DNA of 64,000 bases from Paramecium tetraurelia (GCF_000165425.1 NW_001799544.1:124001-188000); one strand, 5' to 3'; positions 10,208 through 23,115 are shown, counted from the first letter of the stretch. The notes: a model not told the origin generated them from the letters alone. Numbers and translations: made by a program.

Positions 10208-12953
10208 ATGAGACTCATTGTATAGCAATATTATGGTTTTGGTTAGAAAAAAACCTTTAAGATTGAAATTAATGAAGAAGACTCATCAGACTAACTGATT
10301 TCTTTAATTGCTTCAAAAGTTGGACGTTTAGTATAGGAATTAGTGATAAAGTGTAAAAGAGATTAGTATTCTGTAAAAATTACGTAATATATTAGATAAA
10401 AATAATAGAGGGTTGGCCTATAGAATTTTATGAATTACAAGAAAATTAGAATATTTTGGTTGAAGTAAGGGAAAATGAGTCAGACACAAAATAAAAGGAA
10501 TAAAAGAGATAAACTGAAAAATACTTGAACAAATTATTTATAAACCAAAGAGAAAAACCTTAAAAACTATCAGAAGTATCTGAAACAAGTGAAAATTCAG
10601 ATGATGAAGGCAATTCCTCAAAATAAAAATCTTCGAATACAAATGTAGAACCTATATAATCTGATTATGAAGATAAAATATTTTAAACAGTGAAAAGTGG
10701 TAATTTAGATCTGCTACAACAACTTTGTTAAAAAATAAATCCTTCATTATTAAATCAAGCAACATTTGGAGGGTGGAATCCAATCCATTTTGCATCTTTT
10801 TTGGAATATAAATTAATTGTAGAGTTTTTGATTTCCAAAGATATTGATATAAACAAGGTAACCGATGAAGGATGGACTCCATTATAGATAGCAGTGCATC
10901 GTCACAATATTGAGATTGTAAAAGTAATCTTGAATCATCCTCAAATTGATGTGAATTTGATAACAGACAAGGGAATTGCATTAAATTTGGCATGCAAATC
11001 TGGCTAAATAAAAATAATAGATTTATTGCTTTAAAAAAATGCTGATCTCAAATTACAAGATAAAACTGAGAGAACAGCCTATGATTATTGTAATTAGGAA
11101 ACTAAGTTGTACATTGAATAATCGAAGAAAAGCAATCAAATGAAAGATTAATTAAAGAGTGCAGATGATTTTATTCCTCCTAGACCCCCAATTGCCAAAG
11201 GGTTCATCTATAAAACGGGTTAAATGTTGGTCACCTTAAATGAGAGATTTTTCGTATTAAATCCTGATGAAGGAACTTTTATAAGATTTAAGAATATTTC
11301 AGATTACCCACTAAAACCATTGTAAATATTATGAAATTAATAGATTTAAGAGAGATCATCCCTCTGAGAAGTGTCAAAAGTGTGCTTATGACTCAGAAGG
11401 GTTTTATATCTAAATCTGGATATCACTATTTTGAGTTGTTGTATTCAACTAGAATTATTCTGGCATGTAAACATGAACATATAGCGAAAAAATGGGTGGA
11501 GTATCTTTATAAAGCAACTGTTTATTATCAATACATTGAAGAAAAAATGAAAGAGTAATTAATTATAATATGAAAGAGGATCTCTAGATCCAAATTTAAT
11601 AGATAAAAACACTGAAGTTTTAATTGAAGACACTAATGCAAAAGCTCCTTCTTCTGATCCCCCTCCAAAACAGATATCACCTGAATAATCTATCTCATTA
11701 CCAAGAGATGAAGCATCTATAATAATTTAAAAACGATTATCAAATCCAGAGCCTGTTCATAGGTATAGTCAAAGTCCTCCAAAAAACTCAGAAATTGAAT
11801 AGCCAAGACAGATATCTTAATCTTAGCAATAGTTAACATCATCAGTTATGGACAGTCAAAATGAATTGCTTAAGGATAGCAAAGTGAATTTCGATTCATT
11901 TGAGATAATAAAAGAGTTGGGATCAGGAGCTTTCGGAAAAGTGTTTTTAGTTAAACATAAAGCAGATGGTAATATATTTGCAATGAAGGCACTTAAAAAG
12001 AAGACTCTAATTTTGAAAAAATAAATCAAGTATGCCATTACTGAAGCTAACGTTTTAAAGATGTGTAAACACCCATTTATTCTTGGATTACATTTTGCAT
12101 TCTAAGTATTAAATTATTTTATCAATCAGACTCCAAATTATTTGTACCTGGTTCTAGACTATTGTCAAGGAGGTGACTTATCCTATCACATAGCCAATTT
12201 AGGGAAGTTCTCTGAAGATACTGCTAGATTCTATGCTGCTGAAATCCTTTTGGCTATTGAATTTCTACACACTAAAGATATCATCTACAGAGATATGAAG
12301 CCAGAAAATATATTGTTGGATTCTTAAGGTCATGTCAAATTAGCAGATTTTGGATTATCAAAGGAAGGTGTTTCTGATTAGGATAAGGCAAAGAGTTTCT
12401 GTGGATCTCCTGCATATTTATCACCTGATATTCTAAGTCAAAAAGGAGCAGGAAAGCCCAGTGATATCTATGGAATTGGATGTGTGATGTATGAAATGAT
12501 GACTGGCGAATCTCCATATTATAATGATGATATACAACAGATGTATAAAAACATACAAAGTGGAACCTTGAAATGGCCAAAGAAAATGTCAGTCGAAGCC
12601 AAAAACTTACTCACTGTATTAGCATCTTATCTATGAATAGAAAATGTTAGAGAGGGATCCAAACAAAAGAATCGGAACTAAATCGAAAGATGAAATTAAG
12701 TAGGATCCCTTCTTCAAGGGAATTGATTGGGACAAAGTTTATAAAAGATAATATAAACCTCCAATCACTGATTTCTCTGAAATGCATGATGATGATGATC
12801 AATAGGATTTCGATGGGGATGAGTTGGGATATGGTGGAAAAGTTACTATTATTGATAATCATTTAGGCTATCTTTTAGGATTAGGACTACGAACAAGAAA
12901 ATAATAGGACCAATAGAGTCAAAAATTTTAGTTTTGCCACTAACTCATCATGA
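10208..12953 (+). CDS. Ankyrin-repeat, PH-domain AGC protein kinase
   Basis: Spliced length 865 aa with six introns (10373-10395, 11322-11350, 11555-11576, 12106-12129 and two near 12616 and 12842), two of them ending AAG. Order of parts: an N-terminal ubiquitin-like/RBD-type fold (about 1-95), a disordered acidic linker, three to four ankyrin repeats (about 150-270: GGWNPIHFASFLEYKLIVEF, DEGWTPLQIAVHRHNIEIVK), a PH domain (about 315-415: FFVLNPDEGTFIRFKN, YPLKPLEIIPLRSV, KHEHIAKKWVEYLYKA), a Ser/Pro-rich linker, then a full kinase domain (about 510-780: [55 protein letters not shown]). The C-tail has NFSFATNSS, like an AGC hydrophobic motif. It is inferred to be a lipid-responsive, PKB/SGK-like kinase at membranes. 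The start follows the AT-rich gap; no in-frame alternative was better. Confidence 0.92.
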
Positions 12954-13029
12954 TAATTTATATAATGAATGATTATTATTATAAGTATAATATTAATTTT
13001 AATTTATTAATTGAACACGACATTAAATA

Positions 13030-13543
13030 ATGCAAACCCCAGAATAAATCAAAGTGGAATCAAAAACCTGGAAAACCATCTATCCCCCTTACATTGATTC
13101 AACATTAACTACAGCATAAGGTAGACTCATAATATCTACAATCTAGGCAGAAGATTAGGAAAATCGAATTGTGTTCCTTATCCCTAATTGATGGAGATCT
13201 CTTAATGTCTGAGCTCACTTGGACTGAGACATGTGATTGATGTACTCAATTCATCTAATTAAGTAACATGCAGGATTTCCTAAGGATATCTTCAAATAAG
13301 GTAGAATTAAGGTTCGTCTCTATGCAGAGGACAAAAAGCCATACAACCCATAAATCAAATGCAGTATTATTTTACTAAATATCAGAACATACTCTATTAT
13401 AAACCATTGCAAAACTGATTAAATCAATACCAAACAGAAAAGTCGAAGTTCCTCCCTACATTGCATAAATGGAAATTGAAAAGCAGAATAAACCCCCTTA
13501 AAAAAAGCAAACATCAACTAAAAAAAAGCATAAAAATGGATGA
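13030..13543 (+). CDS. SRP19: Signal recognition particle 19 kDa subunit
   Basis: Spliced length 147 aa, matching human SRP19 (144 aa). The N-terminus carries the family signature for SRP RNA binding: TWKTIYPPYIDSTLT, then GRRLGKSNCVPYPQLMEISQ, then GLRHVIDQHAGFPKDIFKQG and RIKVRLY. The tail is lysine-rich (KKQTSTKKKHKNG), as in the family. Introns lie at 13121-13146 (26 nt), 13242-13263 (22 nt, ends AAG) and 13364-13385 (22 nt, ends CAG). The AAG intron is needed to keep the conserved block in frame. The protein helps assemble SRP54 on SRP RNA for cotranslational targeting. It follows the kinase by 76 bp on the same strand. Confidence 0.95.
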
Positions 13544-13626
13544 GATTGAGTTCAAGATTATTATATATTTTTAAGAAATTCAATTAATTTATTTTATCGT
13601 TATAATTTTGAGCAATAATTTAAAAA

Positions 13627-14497
13627 ATGAAAAATTATAATCCAAAGCAAAACAGCAAACCTAATCTAAGTAAAATTATAAATCATAAAAGCATAGATTA
13701 TTACAGATCTTCAACATTTGGAAGATATGGATAGACAGGACATTGAATAATAAAAAATACTGAAATTATAATTGTCCAGAATAGAAAATTTGAAAAAGGA
13801 GTATTCTAAAAAGGAGTAAGAAATTTGTAGACTAGAACAGCAAGTTGAATAATTCAGAATATATTATGATAAATATGAAAATGTGAAGAAACTTCTTGAA
13901 TCAGCTTTGGAATAACTAGAGAAAATTGAAAATTAGAATAAATCGCTATAGAAAAAGTTAAGTGACTTCTAGGAATCTTATGCCAAATTAGAATTAACAC
14001 ATCAAACACTGTTGGTTGATTATAATAATGTCATAATGGAAAAGGAAGTCAATCAGATCTCTCAAAATACCAATCTAAGATTAGAACTCAATGACCTAAA
14101 ATCATAATATAATCAAAAGATATAACACATGGAAGCAGAAATCTAAAAGTATAAACAAACCATTTAAGAGAGAGAAATGCAAAATAATAATTTAACTATC
14201 TAATTAAACACTTAAACAAAATAAATGTTATAGTATAAATAATAGTCTAAAAATGTGGATCTAATTTTGAAAAATCATTTAAATTCTACTAAATAACAAC
14301 ATAATTCTTATCATTAATCGATATGTGATACAGAAATTTATAAGGAAGATTAAACTCTAAAAATATTATGCTCTTAATTAACTTAGGATTATGATGAAGC
14401 TGTTAAGAGAATTTAATAATTTGAAAGGTAATTAACTGAATATAGAACAGAAAATCTTGAATTAAAGAAGTATATTCAATACTTAACTGATAAATGA
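13627..14497 (+). CDS. Coiled-coil protein, unrecognised
   Basis: Spliced length 282 aa with one 22-nt intron at 13670-13691 ending AAG; this joins the short N-terminus MKNYNPKQNSKPNL to a long coiled coil beginning QIITDLQHLEDMDRQDIEQQ. The rest is almost entirely Glu/Gln/Leu/Lys heptads (EQQVEQFRIYYDKYENVKK, LNDLKSQYNQKIQHMEAEIQ), ending KYIQYLTDK. Such small coiled-coil proteins are common in ciliate basal bodies, but there is no signature to name it. Confidence 0.75.
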
Positions 14498-14543
14498 AAT
14501 TATAGTAATTAACGTTTAAGTTTCATACGTAAAAGTATATATT

Positions 14544-15543
14544 TCAATTGTATAATTGTTTCATATATTATTCCCATTCTGAATTTGGAACTCCTTTCTT
14601 AACAACTTCATCATATAAAGAACTTATCATCATTTTATGGATTTTATTATTTTCTGGTATTTGGCTTTTGATTTTTATCACTAAATCATAGAATTCCCTT
14701 TTCGATGTATTTGTTTGGCTTTATTCTTAAGCTAATTATTTCAGGTAACAAACTTTGACTAGTTTCTTGACTTCAGGATCTTCATATTGTTTTGATAGCT
14801 GTCTCAATCTTCTAAAGGTATCATTGTTATCTGAGCTATTGAGTATTTCTTACAGCCAAATTTATCATCACTTAATAATCTGAGTTGGATCTCAATATTG
14901 TAATTAATTTTGATATTTTGTTATTAATAGCACTAACTGTCTAATTTGATATGATCGTACTTTCATCCGATTCAAAAGAATTATTGCTTTATTTTTAATA
15001 AAGTTTAATTGGTAGTGATCTTTATTTTTAAAAGCTTTCATATGAATTTATTTGTTGTGATTCTGTGTGGTTTTTGTAAATTTGTTACTAATCAGAAAAG
15101 GTCTTGGAATATTGGATATCCTTTTTCTCATTTGATTTAATAGTCATTTATTCCATAAACTCTCCTAACAATTTAACTATCTATTAAACCTCATCTGAGA
15201 CCTTCTCACCTTGGTCTACCATATTCATTAGTACTTGATATTCCGAATTGATTAACATTAAATCCTGCTTAATAACTTATCTTATAGAATTATCCTTATT
15301 GATGAGCATCTATGAGTATTTTTCCAATGAAGCTATTACTTTTTTCTTGAGTGAAATAGCTGAGTTAGTTAATTATTTATCGTTATCTGGCTCTTTAACA
15401 ATCTCTTGAGATCTTAGTAATATTAGTTGTTAATTTATTAAATCGTCAGTAAATTTCTCTTCTATTAATGGAATAGCAGAAATATCCAACAACATACTTT
15501 TTTCATTGTATGTTATTCCAGTAAAGTCTAGGAAATCTTGCAT
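14544..15543 (-). CDS. Unrecognised protein with an apparent one-base frameshift
   Basis: Begins MQDFLDFTGITYNEKSMLLD at 15543 and stays open, Ser/Lys/Glu-rich, to about 14830. The coding-like sequence then continues in the +1 frame (LQEILNSSDNNDTFRRLRQL, EDPEVKKLVKVCYLKQLAQE, ending SEWEQYMKQLYN at TGA 14544). No GT...AG segment in the overlap has the length needed to join the frames. The total length (1000 bp) is one base over a whole number of codons, consistent with a single extra base near 14840. This is either a real frameshift mutation or a sequencing/assembly error. No family recognised; helical C-terminal half. Confidence 0.55.
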
Positions 15544-16164
15544 ATACAAAAAGTTAATGAGATTTTGAAGAATAATTTATTATTTAATATTAGAATTATA
15601 ATAAAACGCATTATGATGTTTCAATATGAACTACAAGGATTATAATCAATAATTCTATAGTTCATCGTGATTGATTGATAATCTATAAAGAACTTGGATT
15701 GTACTATCAAAAATGTTTATTAATTTAGGGTGTGAATTTTATTTTTTATTTCTCCTCATGATCATAATGAATACAAAATGAAACACTTAATATTTCAATA
15801 GTTTGAATAGATATAAAGTATGTACTTTAAGTATTTTTATTATTGGTAATGATTATTTTTAATTATTTACTTTCTGTTTTGTTTAACTAAGTAGATATAT
15901 TATAAAATAAATTATGATATCTTGTATATAGATCTTAAATAAATATGTTTATTTTTAATATTTCAACATATCTTACATTTTACATAATGATTATATATCT
16001 TATTATCATATAATTTATGTTGAAGAAAAACAATAATCAAAATATCAAGTCTACACATCGCTAGTTCTAAATATGATGTAATAAAGACTGACAATTAAGA
16101 TTTTAGAGGTTAATTCTCAATTAATACATTACTATATATTTATTAATTATTATAATCATAATAA
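15544..16164. other. Divergent intergenic region
   Basis: About 620 bp, very AT-rich, between the starts of two divergently transcribed genes, so it should hold both promoters. No coding signal, repeat or RNA gene seen. Confidence 0.6.
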
Positions 16165-17009
16165 ATGTTGACTAAATTGCTTTTAAAGGCAAGACAGGCA
16201 AGATTTTGTGGTAATTATTAATAGCAGAATTCTTAGTTTATATCAAAAATTCAGTCAACTATCATGTTGCTAATAGCTAGGACCCTAATAGTAAATTTGC
16301 TAATCCTTAGTTCAATTCAAGCATTCTTGATTTTGATAAGGATCAAGAAAACAATGTGTAAATGCATTACTACCAAGGTATTAACTAATATAGTAGCAAT
16401 TAGGCAAATTTATGCCTGATGAATTGGATTGGACTGATGTCTGGGAAACTGCATATTAAAATTTTACTTAACCAGAATATTTATACCACTTTTGGTTTTG
16501 CGGTGTGTTGTATTGTTTTGAGCCTGAATGGACAATTAATTATCCATATGAAAAGGGTCCACTTTCACCACTTTTTAGAGGAGAGCATGCATTAAGAAGA
16601 TATCCAACGGGTGAGGAAAGGTAATTTTCTTGAAATATAAAACATAGATGTATTGCTTGTAAATTGTGTTAAAGTGCTTGTCCAGCCAGAGCTATTACTA
16701 TAGAAACAGAACCAAGACCGGATAACTCGAGGTATGTTAATGATTTGATGTCTTTTAAGACGTACAGTACGTTACGATATTGATATGACTAAATGCATTT
16801 ATTGTGGATTTTGCTAGGAAGCCTGTCCTGTCGATGCAATAGTTGAGGTATTATAGATTATTAATACCCCTAAGGGCCCTAATTATGAATACACAACATA
16901 TCAACATGAGGATTTATTTTATGATAAGTTTAAGCTTCTTGAGAATGGAGATAAGTGGGAACCTCAGATAGCTAGAAACATTGAATATTTAATAACAAGA
17001 AAATATTGA
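16165..17009 (+). CDS. NDUFS8: NADH dehydrogenase (ubiquinone) iron-sulfur subunit 8, mitochondrial complex I
   Basis: Spliced length 236 aa. The two 4Fe-4S ligating motifs are complete: CIACKLCQSACP and CIYCGFCQEACP, in the TYKY subunit context [35 protein letters not shown] and [20 protein letters not shown]. The C-terminus [19 protein letters not shown] matches the family end. The N-terminus [14 protein letters not shown] is basic and fits a mitochondrial presequence. Five introns: 26, 26, 27, 28 (16732-16759) and 27 nt (16848-16874); the last two end AAG and are fixed by near-invariant protein sequence on both sides. The protein carries clusters N6a and N6b in the electron path to ubiquinone. 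Confidence 0.98.
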
Positions 17010-17050
17010 TTTATTATTTCAAATAAAAAAGATAAAAATATTGTATAGGA

Positions 17051-20000
17051 TCAATTTTATAGTCTAATATCTTATTAAATAAAGCTAATTATGTAGGCAT
17101 TTTCCACTAGTCTATCATAGGGGAGCAGAGTTAGCAGCCTCTTGCTTTATTGATAGGAGTGTCTCACCTTTCTCATGGAGAGTATCATGATTATCATTGA
17201 TATAGTCATAAGCAGTCCTGAAAAGGCTACCATGATGATGTTTATGTCTATGTTATTTTAGATTTGTTCTTGGATTTGATTAGTTAATGTCGAGACAATC
17301 ACAAAAAATCCCATTGAATCATATAATCTCTCAATCTATGAAGTGACTTAGTAATAATTGGATATCAAATAGTCTTATGAACTGTTACCAACGATGTCTT
17401 GGAAAAATCGTAATTATTAATCGCAGAGGTCAGCATAGGTCACACTCAATCCTCTCATTAGAATTGAATAGCTTGTACATTGTTCATAAGAAAAGAGTTC
17501 ATCATAAGCCTGAAAACCGGACCTTACATCTTTATGTTTATAGTTACAATGAGTAATTGAAAATGTCACAAGCAGCCTTTGTAACTATATTATAGATTGT
17601 TTGATCTTATTAATAAAGAGACAACTTCTTCTTTAGTTCTGTAAGCTTAATCACAGTTGAATTTTATATAGCAATTTTATCTGCAGTAATGTTCGTATTA
17701 ATAAATACAGCCGTTTAAGCAAAGGCTTGAGTTATTTCGTGATAAGCTTTGGAGAATAAGATTTTATCATTGAATTCTGTGATTATGGAGTCGATTGTAT
17801 TATTGTGCAAGATATAGCTACCAACAAAGTAAACAGAACAAACTACTATCAATATCAAAACAAACAAGAAAAAGATTATTTGTATTGAATTATTCTCTAA
17901 AGCAAATAACAATAATATAAATACTGAGCTATTTAATTCTTTTTCCTACTTTCTAATATTTTTCCAGTAATGCATGACTATTCTACCTCATGAAGGCTTT
18001 ATTTATCACAGAATCAAAGCTTTCTTCATTTGTTTCTCCTCTCCTAAACTTGGAGGAATTCATTAAGGAATAGAGTGTAGAAAATATTATATACTACTCT
18101 TAGATCACATCAGTTGTAAAAGTACTAAATAGTTTATATACTTTAGTTTTCATCTAAATAATTTCTACGCACTTATAGGCATACCACGATATAAATAAGA
18201 CGAGCGCAATTTCTTCAGCTATAACTCTATAAAACATAGTCATAAATAATATTATTAGTTTACATATACTAAATATTCGTTATATTCTAAGTTGTATCGG
18301 ATTAATACAAGACTTGAACAATCGATTAGAAATCCTTAGTATTGCTCAGATACTCAGAATCATTCACAATGCTGTTTTCTTACATTAAATTAGCCATCTG
18401 TTGAATCATATCCACAATCTTCTACTTTAAAGGTTTGCTTAGTATATTTGATATTTCTGGTATATTTTATAAGGTTTTGTCAATATTTTTAATTTCCTAC
18501 TGAAAGAAATCTAAACCTATCTATTATAGCTCATGAAATTGGAAACTGCTTTAATGATTTTTGTAATAGTGTGATATAATAAATTCGTTATAAAAGTAAG
18601 ACAATTGATATGGTAAATTCTAATTAAGTTAATTCAATTAAACTTATTCATAATTATTTTAAAAGACCAAAAAATTGACTACATATGAACCAATTATTAT
18701 GCTATAAAATATAATTAATATGATAGCCAATTTCTTATGAATAATTGTCTAATCGCTAATGCATTCTTTCATTTATCTCTTCAATGATGTTTGATTATTT
18801 TGTGAAGACCTACTCCCAATTGACATATTGTTCTGATTTTGAAACTTCCCTTATCTTTCTATTTCATCTAATTTAATAACAGACGTAATGATTTATTCAT
18901 CTTATTATTATAATTATTATTCTTGAAGTAAAAATTCCTCATCTTATGCATATTAAATTAATTAGATTTGCTGATGGTTTGTAGTGTTTGTAATATTAAC
19001 AGTGGCTAATTGATGTTTGACTTCATCGATCATACGCTATTCTTCCTATAAGAGATCATATTCTAGATCACAATCTATTACCCAAGGAGAATTTTGTATA
19101 CTTAGTTATTCTCTGTAACTAGTTGTATTTTGAAATTATGAAATATTAAATTACTAATTTGTTCTGCCTCTTAACTAAATTATCTATTTACTGGTAATTT
19201 TTTAATTAGGGAGCAATCTAAAATCCTGTAATTCTAAGATTACTAACCTAATCGATTATTAATACAATATACTTCAAATTTATGGTGACTAAACTCATGA
19301 CATGTAATGAAACTTGATATATAGCATTTTCTGTTGGTTGATTTTCAAAATTCCTATAAATCTACTTTTGAATATAATTTTTGGAAATCCCCTTTGAAAT
19401 TTAGGATTGAGACATACTCCTACATTAGGATACCATAGGAATAATAAACTAGCATTCAAACTTTTTGTCTAATCTCTCAAAATTTTCATCATAGATTTCA
19501 TCCCAAATCTTAGCTAAATCTGGAATAAAAAATAAGCAATCTAAGCCTCTTAATTGTCCTATTTGTATGCCTAAGTTCTTTTGAAACATTTCTTCAAAGA
19601 TATTTTATGTTATTTCCTCTATCTATCCTTTCTCATTCAACATCATATATCCAAATGTTAAATTCACTGGAGTAATTAAGGCTGTAGCTCCAAACTCTGT
19701 TGGACTAGTCTCTATTCTCAACCTTGTATTTATAGGCACCAAAAATTGTCCCTTATTCTTCCCTAAGATCACTCTGACTTCAGATCGAACAACTATAATT
19801 CTCCCTCTCTCCACAAAATTATCCAAATATTTATCATGATCATCTGCTATTATCTATGGCATGAATCTATGAATGTTTTGATCCTTTATCTCTTCATCTT
19901 TAAACCCTATTGCTTATTAGAATGATCTTGTGTATCTTAATACATTTCCCCTTGGTTGCAATAATGTTATTTAAATGACACAACTTCCAGGGTCAAAGAT

Positions 20001-21279
20001 AGTCTTCTCAATAGAATGCATAAATTATTGAACCAATTTCCCTTCTTATCTATATAATTTGGGTCTAGATTTATTAAATTATAGATATTTTGAAAATACA
20101 TTATACAAAACATCACACTCATTTGAAAGTGGATTTATTTAAAATGCATTTTATAATTAGGTTTCTACAAATTTAATATTCTTTAATATATTAAATCCAA
20201 TTAATACTAATGAATCAATATCAATAGTTGATGTTAAGATTAATCCATACCATTCCTAAATATAAAAATCATTTTACTTTAAATTGACGAACAATAAAGA
20301 TAATGTTTTATTTAATCACAGATAATGATTCTTCATATTAATACACTCTTTTGAAAACATATTTCTAATTCTTTAGATCGTTTTTCTTTACTAGATTATC
20401 AAATTCTTCTAATGCATCATATTTCAACTTATAAATAATTGCCTTCTCTTTCAAAGCCATTTCCTTTATAATAATTAAAAAGCTTACTTAAGTTGACAAT
20501 GAAAGTCGAATCACTTCATAAATTGCTTGAGTAGGTAATTTTTTGACTTAAACAAGAAAGTAAATGTATATCAAGGCTAAATAAGTATCCTAAGTTTCAA
20601 GAATCTCATCTTCTAAAGTTTAAGCAATCAATTCTTTAGCAAACAATTTCATTTCATCAATTGAATCAAATCTAAAATTATCTCTATCAGCGAATTCTTC
20701 ACAAAAACATTTAAATTTCATCTTGATTTGCTTTTATACTTTCCTTTCTCTATTCAATGAACAATATCTCAGATGATTTGTAATGAATGAATACATAGCT
20801 AAAGCTTCTAATGGATCTAAAGATCTTTGCTCCTTCTTTAATTTAATTTATTTTTTGAACAGATAATATATTACTCTGAGTTGCTTTTCCACAGATTATG
20901 AGGAAAAGTTTAAGGACTTTAACTTCTATCTCTCAATTATGATTTTGAGAATATAAGATACAAAAGGGTATCCAAAGAGCATTAACCCTATTAGATTTAA
21001 ATCAAATCCTATATGTCTGTACTATGCAATCAGCAACGTAATTTAGTATATCAATATATAGCATGATACATGTAATTATAACCTTGAAAATTGTATTTCA
21101 ACAAATATTAGCTAATTGTAACTCATAATGATATTGACAAATAAAAATATAATGTAAAACACTTAAATTATGATGGATTAGACTTCTAAACCTAAAAGAA
21201 TTATAAGTAATGTTTGAAAAACAAAAATAATATGGACCTTTTATGTATTAAATGTTCCTAAGAAGTCCTATTTTTTCAT
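17051..21279 (-). CDS. Giant multi-pass membrane protein with PAS-like region (ciliate TmcB-like family)
   Basis: About 1350 aa, read on the minus strand with many short introns not all resolved. The N-terminal third has several hydrophobic segments (VHIIFVFQTLLIILLGLEVQ, FYIIFLFVNIIM, MLFGYPFVSYILKIIIE) and helical repeats. The middle has a PAS-like segment near 19440-19830 (GYMMLNEKGQIEEITQNIFE, GLDCLFFIPDLAKIWDEIYD). The C-terminal third has two or three more TM helices (IIFFLFVLILIVVCSVYFVG) and ends SKRLLTLLPYDRLVENAYII. This order matches a large ciliate/Dictyostelium family usually labelled TmcB-like or PAS-domain transmembrane protein; its function is unknown, perhaps sensory. The start at ATG 21279 is the first good ATG; the frame is open further upstream to about 21515 (an ATG near 21364), so the N-terminus could be longer. 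Confidence 0.7.
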
Positions 21280-22650
21280 TTTGAACTCAAAACCATGGAG
21301 ATCAATAAAAAAGCTAAAAACCAATTACAGTGTGATCGACAAAACACACACAATAGTAACAAAATGCATGAACTAAGTAGGTGAGTCTAATAAAAACAAT
21401 TTATACTTATCATAGAGTAGTATGATAGAATATGAAAATGGGAGTATTGGAGTGGAATTCTAATTATTGGCTAATATAGTTGCAAGTATATGGAAATGAA
21501 TTTTTTAATTTTCCTGTTTTTTTCAATTTATTTTGTTTAATTCTAAATTATCAAGCTGATATTTACAAGTTCGAGAGGCATTTCAAACATTTGTTAATTC
21601 TTTTTTATGATAATGCCTGTATTTGCAATTAAATTCATAAAAAACATAGATGTAAAAAATGTCAGCACAAATCCTAAACTCATATATACAATATGCACTT
21701 CAATATATTCACCTATAAGTGGATAAACCCTAAAATTTGAATATCATGAATTAAAAACCGAAACAAATTAAATATTGAATGAATGGGCTTGAAATAATTT
21801 GCGTTGTTGAGTATATTTATTGATTAAGTTATCAAAGAATACAACTAAATATTTTCCATTATTAGTAACACCGTAGATAATTCAAAAGACTTTCTCCATA
21901 ATCCTTTTATAGTAAGGAACTGTTGAATGTAAAAGATTTTTGCTTATAGAAGAAAACTTCTCATTCACTTTTATTATGAGGCAAGAATTTAAAATTATTT
22001 TTAATGATTATTAATATATATTTGTATTCTTAACCTACTTCTGTACTTAGCTAAAATTATTGTAAATAACAATTACGTAGTTTATTTACATCACTTCACC
22101 ATTTATTAATATAAGACTCATTATTAAGCACAAAATAATAAAATCAGAAGATTTAAAGAATAAAAATATTGAATAATTATTATAATTAATAATAATTTAT
22201 TTATTTTTGTACGCTTTGGCTGTAATCGATCTTGTAAATAATTCAAAAACACTATTCAAATTAGACGCACTTACATGTTAGTTGATCAATCAGAAAATCC
22301 TGGTTCTTTATTATATTATCCGACCAAGTATATATTTGGTGGATTAAATATAATTTTATAATAAAAAGTTCATAATTAATTAATGGTGAAAAGGCAGATA
22401 TGATTATAAATTTCATTATTATCGAAGACATTCAAAGATTAAACTACAACGAATTTATTAACTAATGAAAGATAAAGATAATAAGCTGATTATAAACTAA
22501 ACTTTCTCATAGTTTTCTTTAATTAGTAACATAATATCATTTTGAGATCTTAAACAATATATTAGGTTATCTTTTCCTCCAAGTCAAAAATATCTAAAAT
22601 TTAAATCCAATGGTTTATTTCATACTTTCTTACTATTTAATGAGCTATTT
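21280..22650. other. Long AT-rich stretch without a supported gene
   Basis: About 1.4 kb. The minus-strand frame upstream of the giant membrane gene stays open to about 21515 and may be its 5' end. Otherwise only short AT-rich frames are present. It is unusually long for this compact genome and would have to hold the promoter of the minus-strand gene. Confidence 0.45.
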
Positions 22651-23115
22651 TCATTATCTTTATAGTTTTGTTTATTTAAATATAAATATAGAATATTTAA
22701 TAGACGTGGTTCCTTACCTATCATAAAAAAATGAGTCATAATGCTTAGGCATAACTACTTATCCATCTCTTAGATTATTAAAATGTGATTCCCTATAAAG
22801 ATTTCCATTAACAAGTTACAAATATCTGATTTTTTAGTGTTATAATAATAAACTTGATGTTTCATTGTTTACCTTCAAATTTCCATTATATATCTAAAGA
22901 GATAGGTAAATTCTCCTAATAAGCAGCTTTTGAATCCACCAAATTTTCTCTAGCTTAATTGAGTTTTCCTTTTGATTTTAATATAGAATTCAAATTTCAT
23001 TCTTCTTAGCAAACTAAGAAATAACTTCAAACATTTTGTGAAATAAGATTTTGGTATCAAATCCTAAAAATTCTTAATTATTTTGAGGATGTTTGAAAGA
23101 CTTAAGTATTTTCAT
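22651..23115 (-). pseudogene. Interrupted coding-like frame
   Basis: A minus-strand frame of 155 codons reads MKILKSFKHPQNNQEFLGFD, then TKILFHKMFEVISQFAKKNE, then an in-frame TGA, then continues with coding-like sequence (IKLEKIWWIQKLLIRRIYLS, KHYDSFFYDRQGTTSIKY). No obvious intron removes the TGA. It may be a decayed gene or one whose exons I cannot join. No family recognised. The flanks to 23316 show nothing further. Confidence 0.3.
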
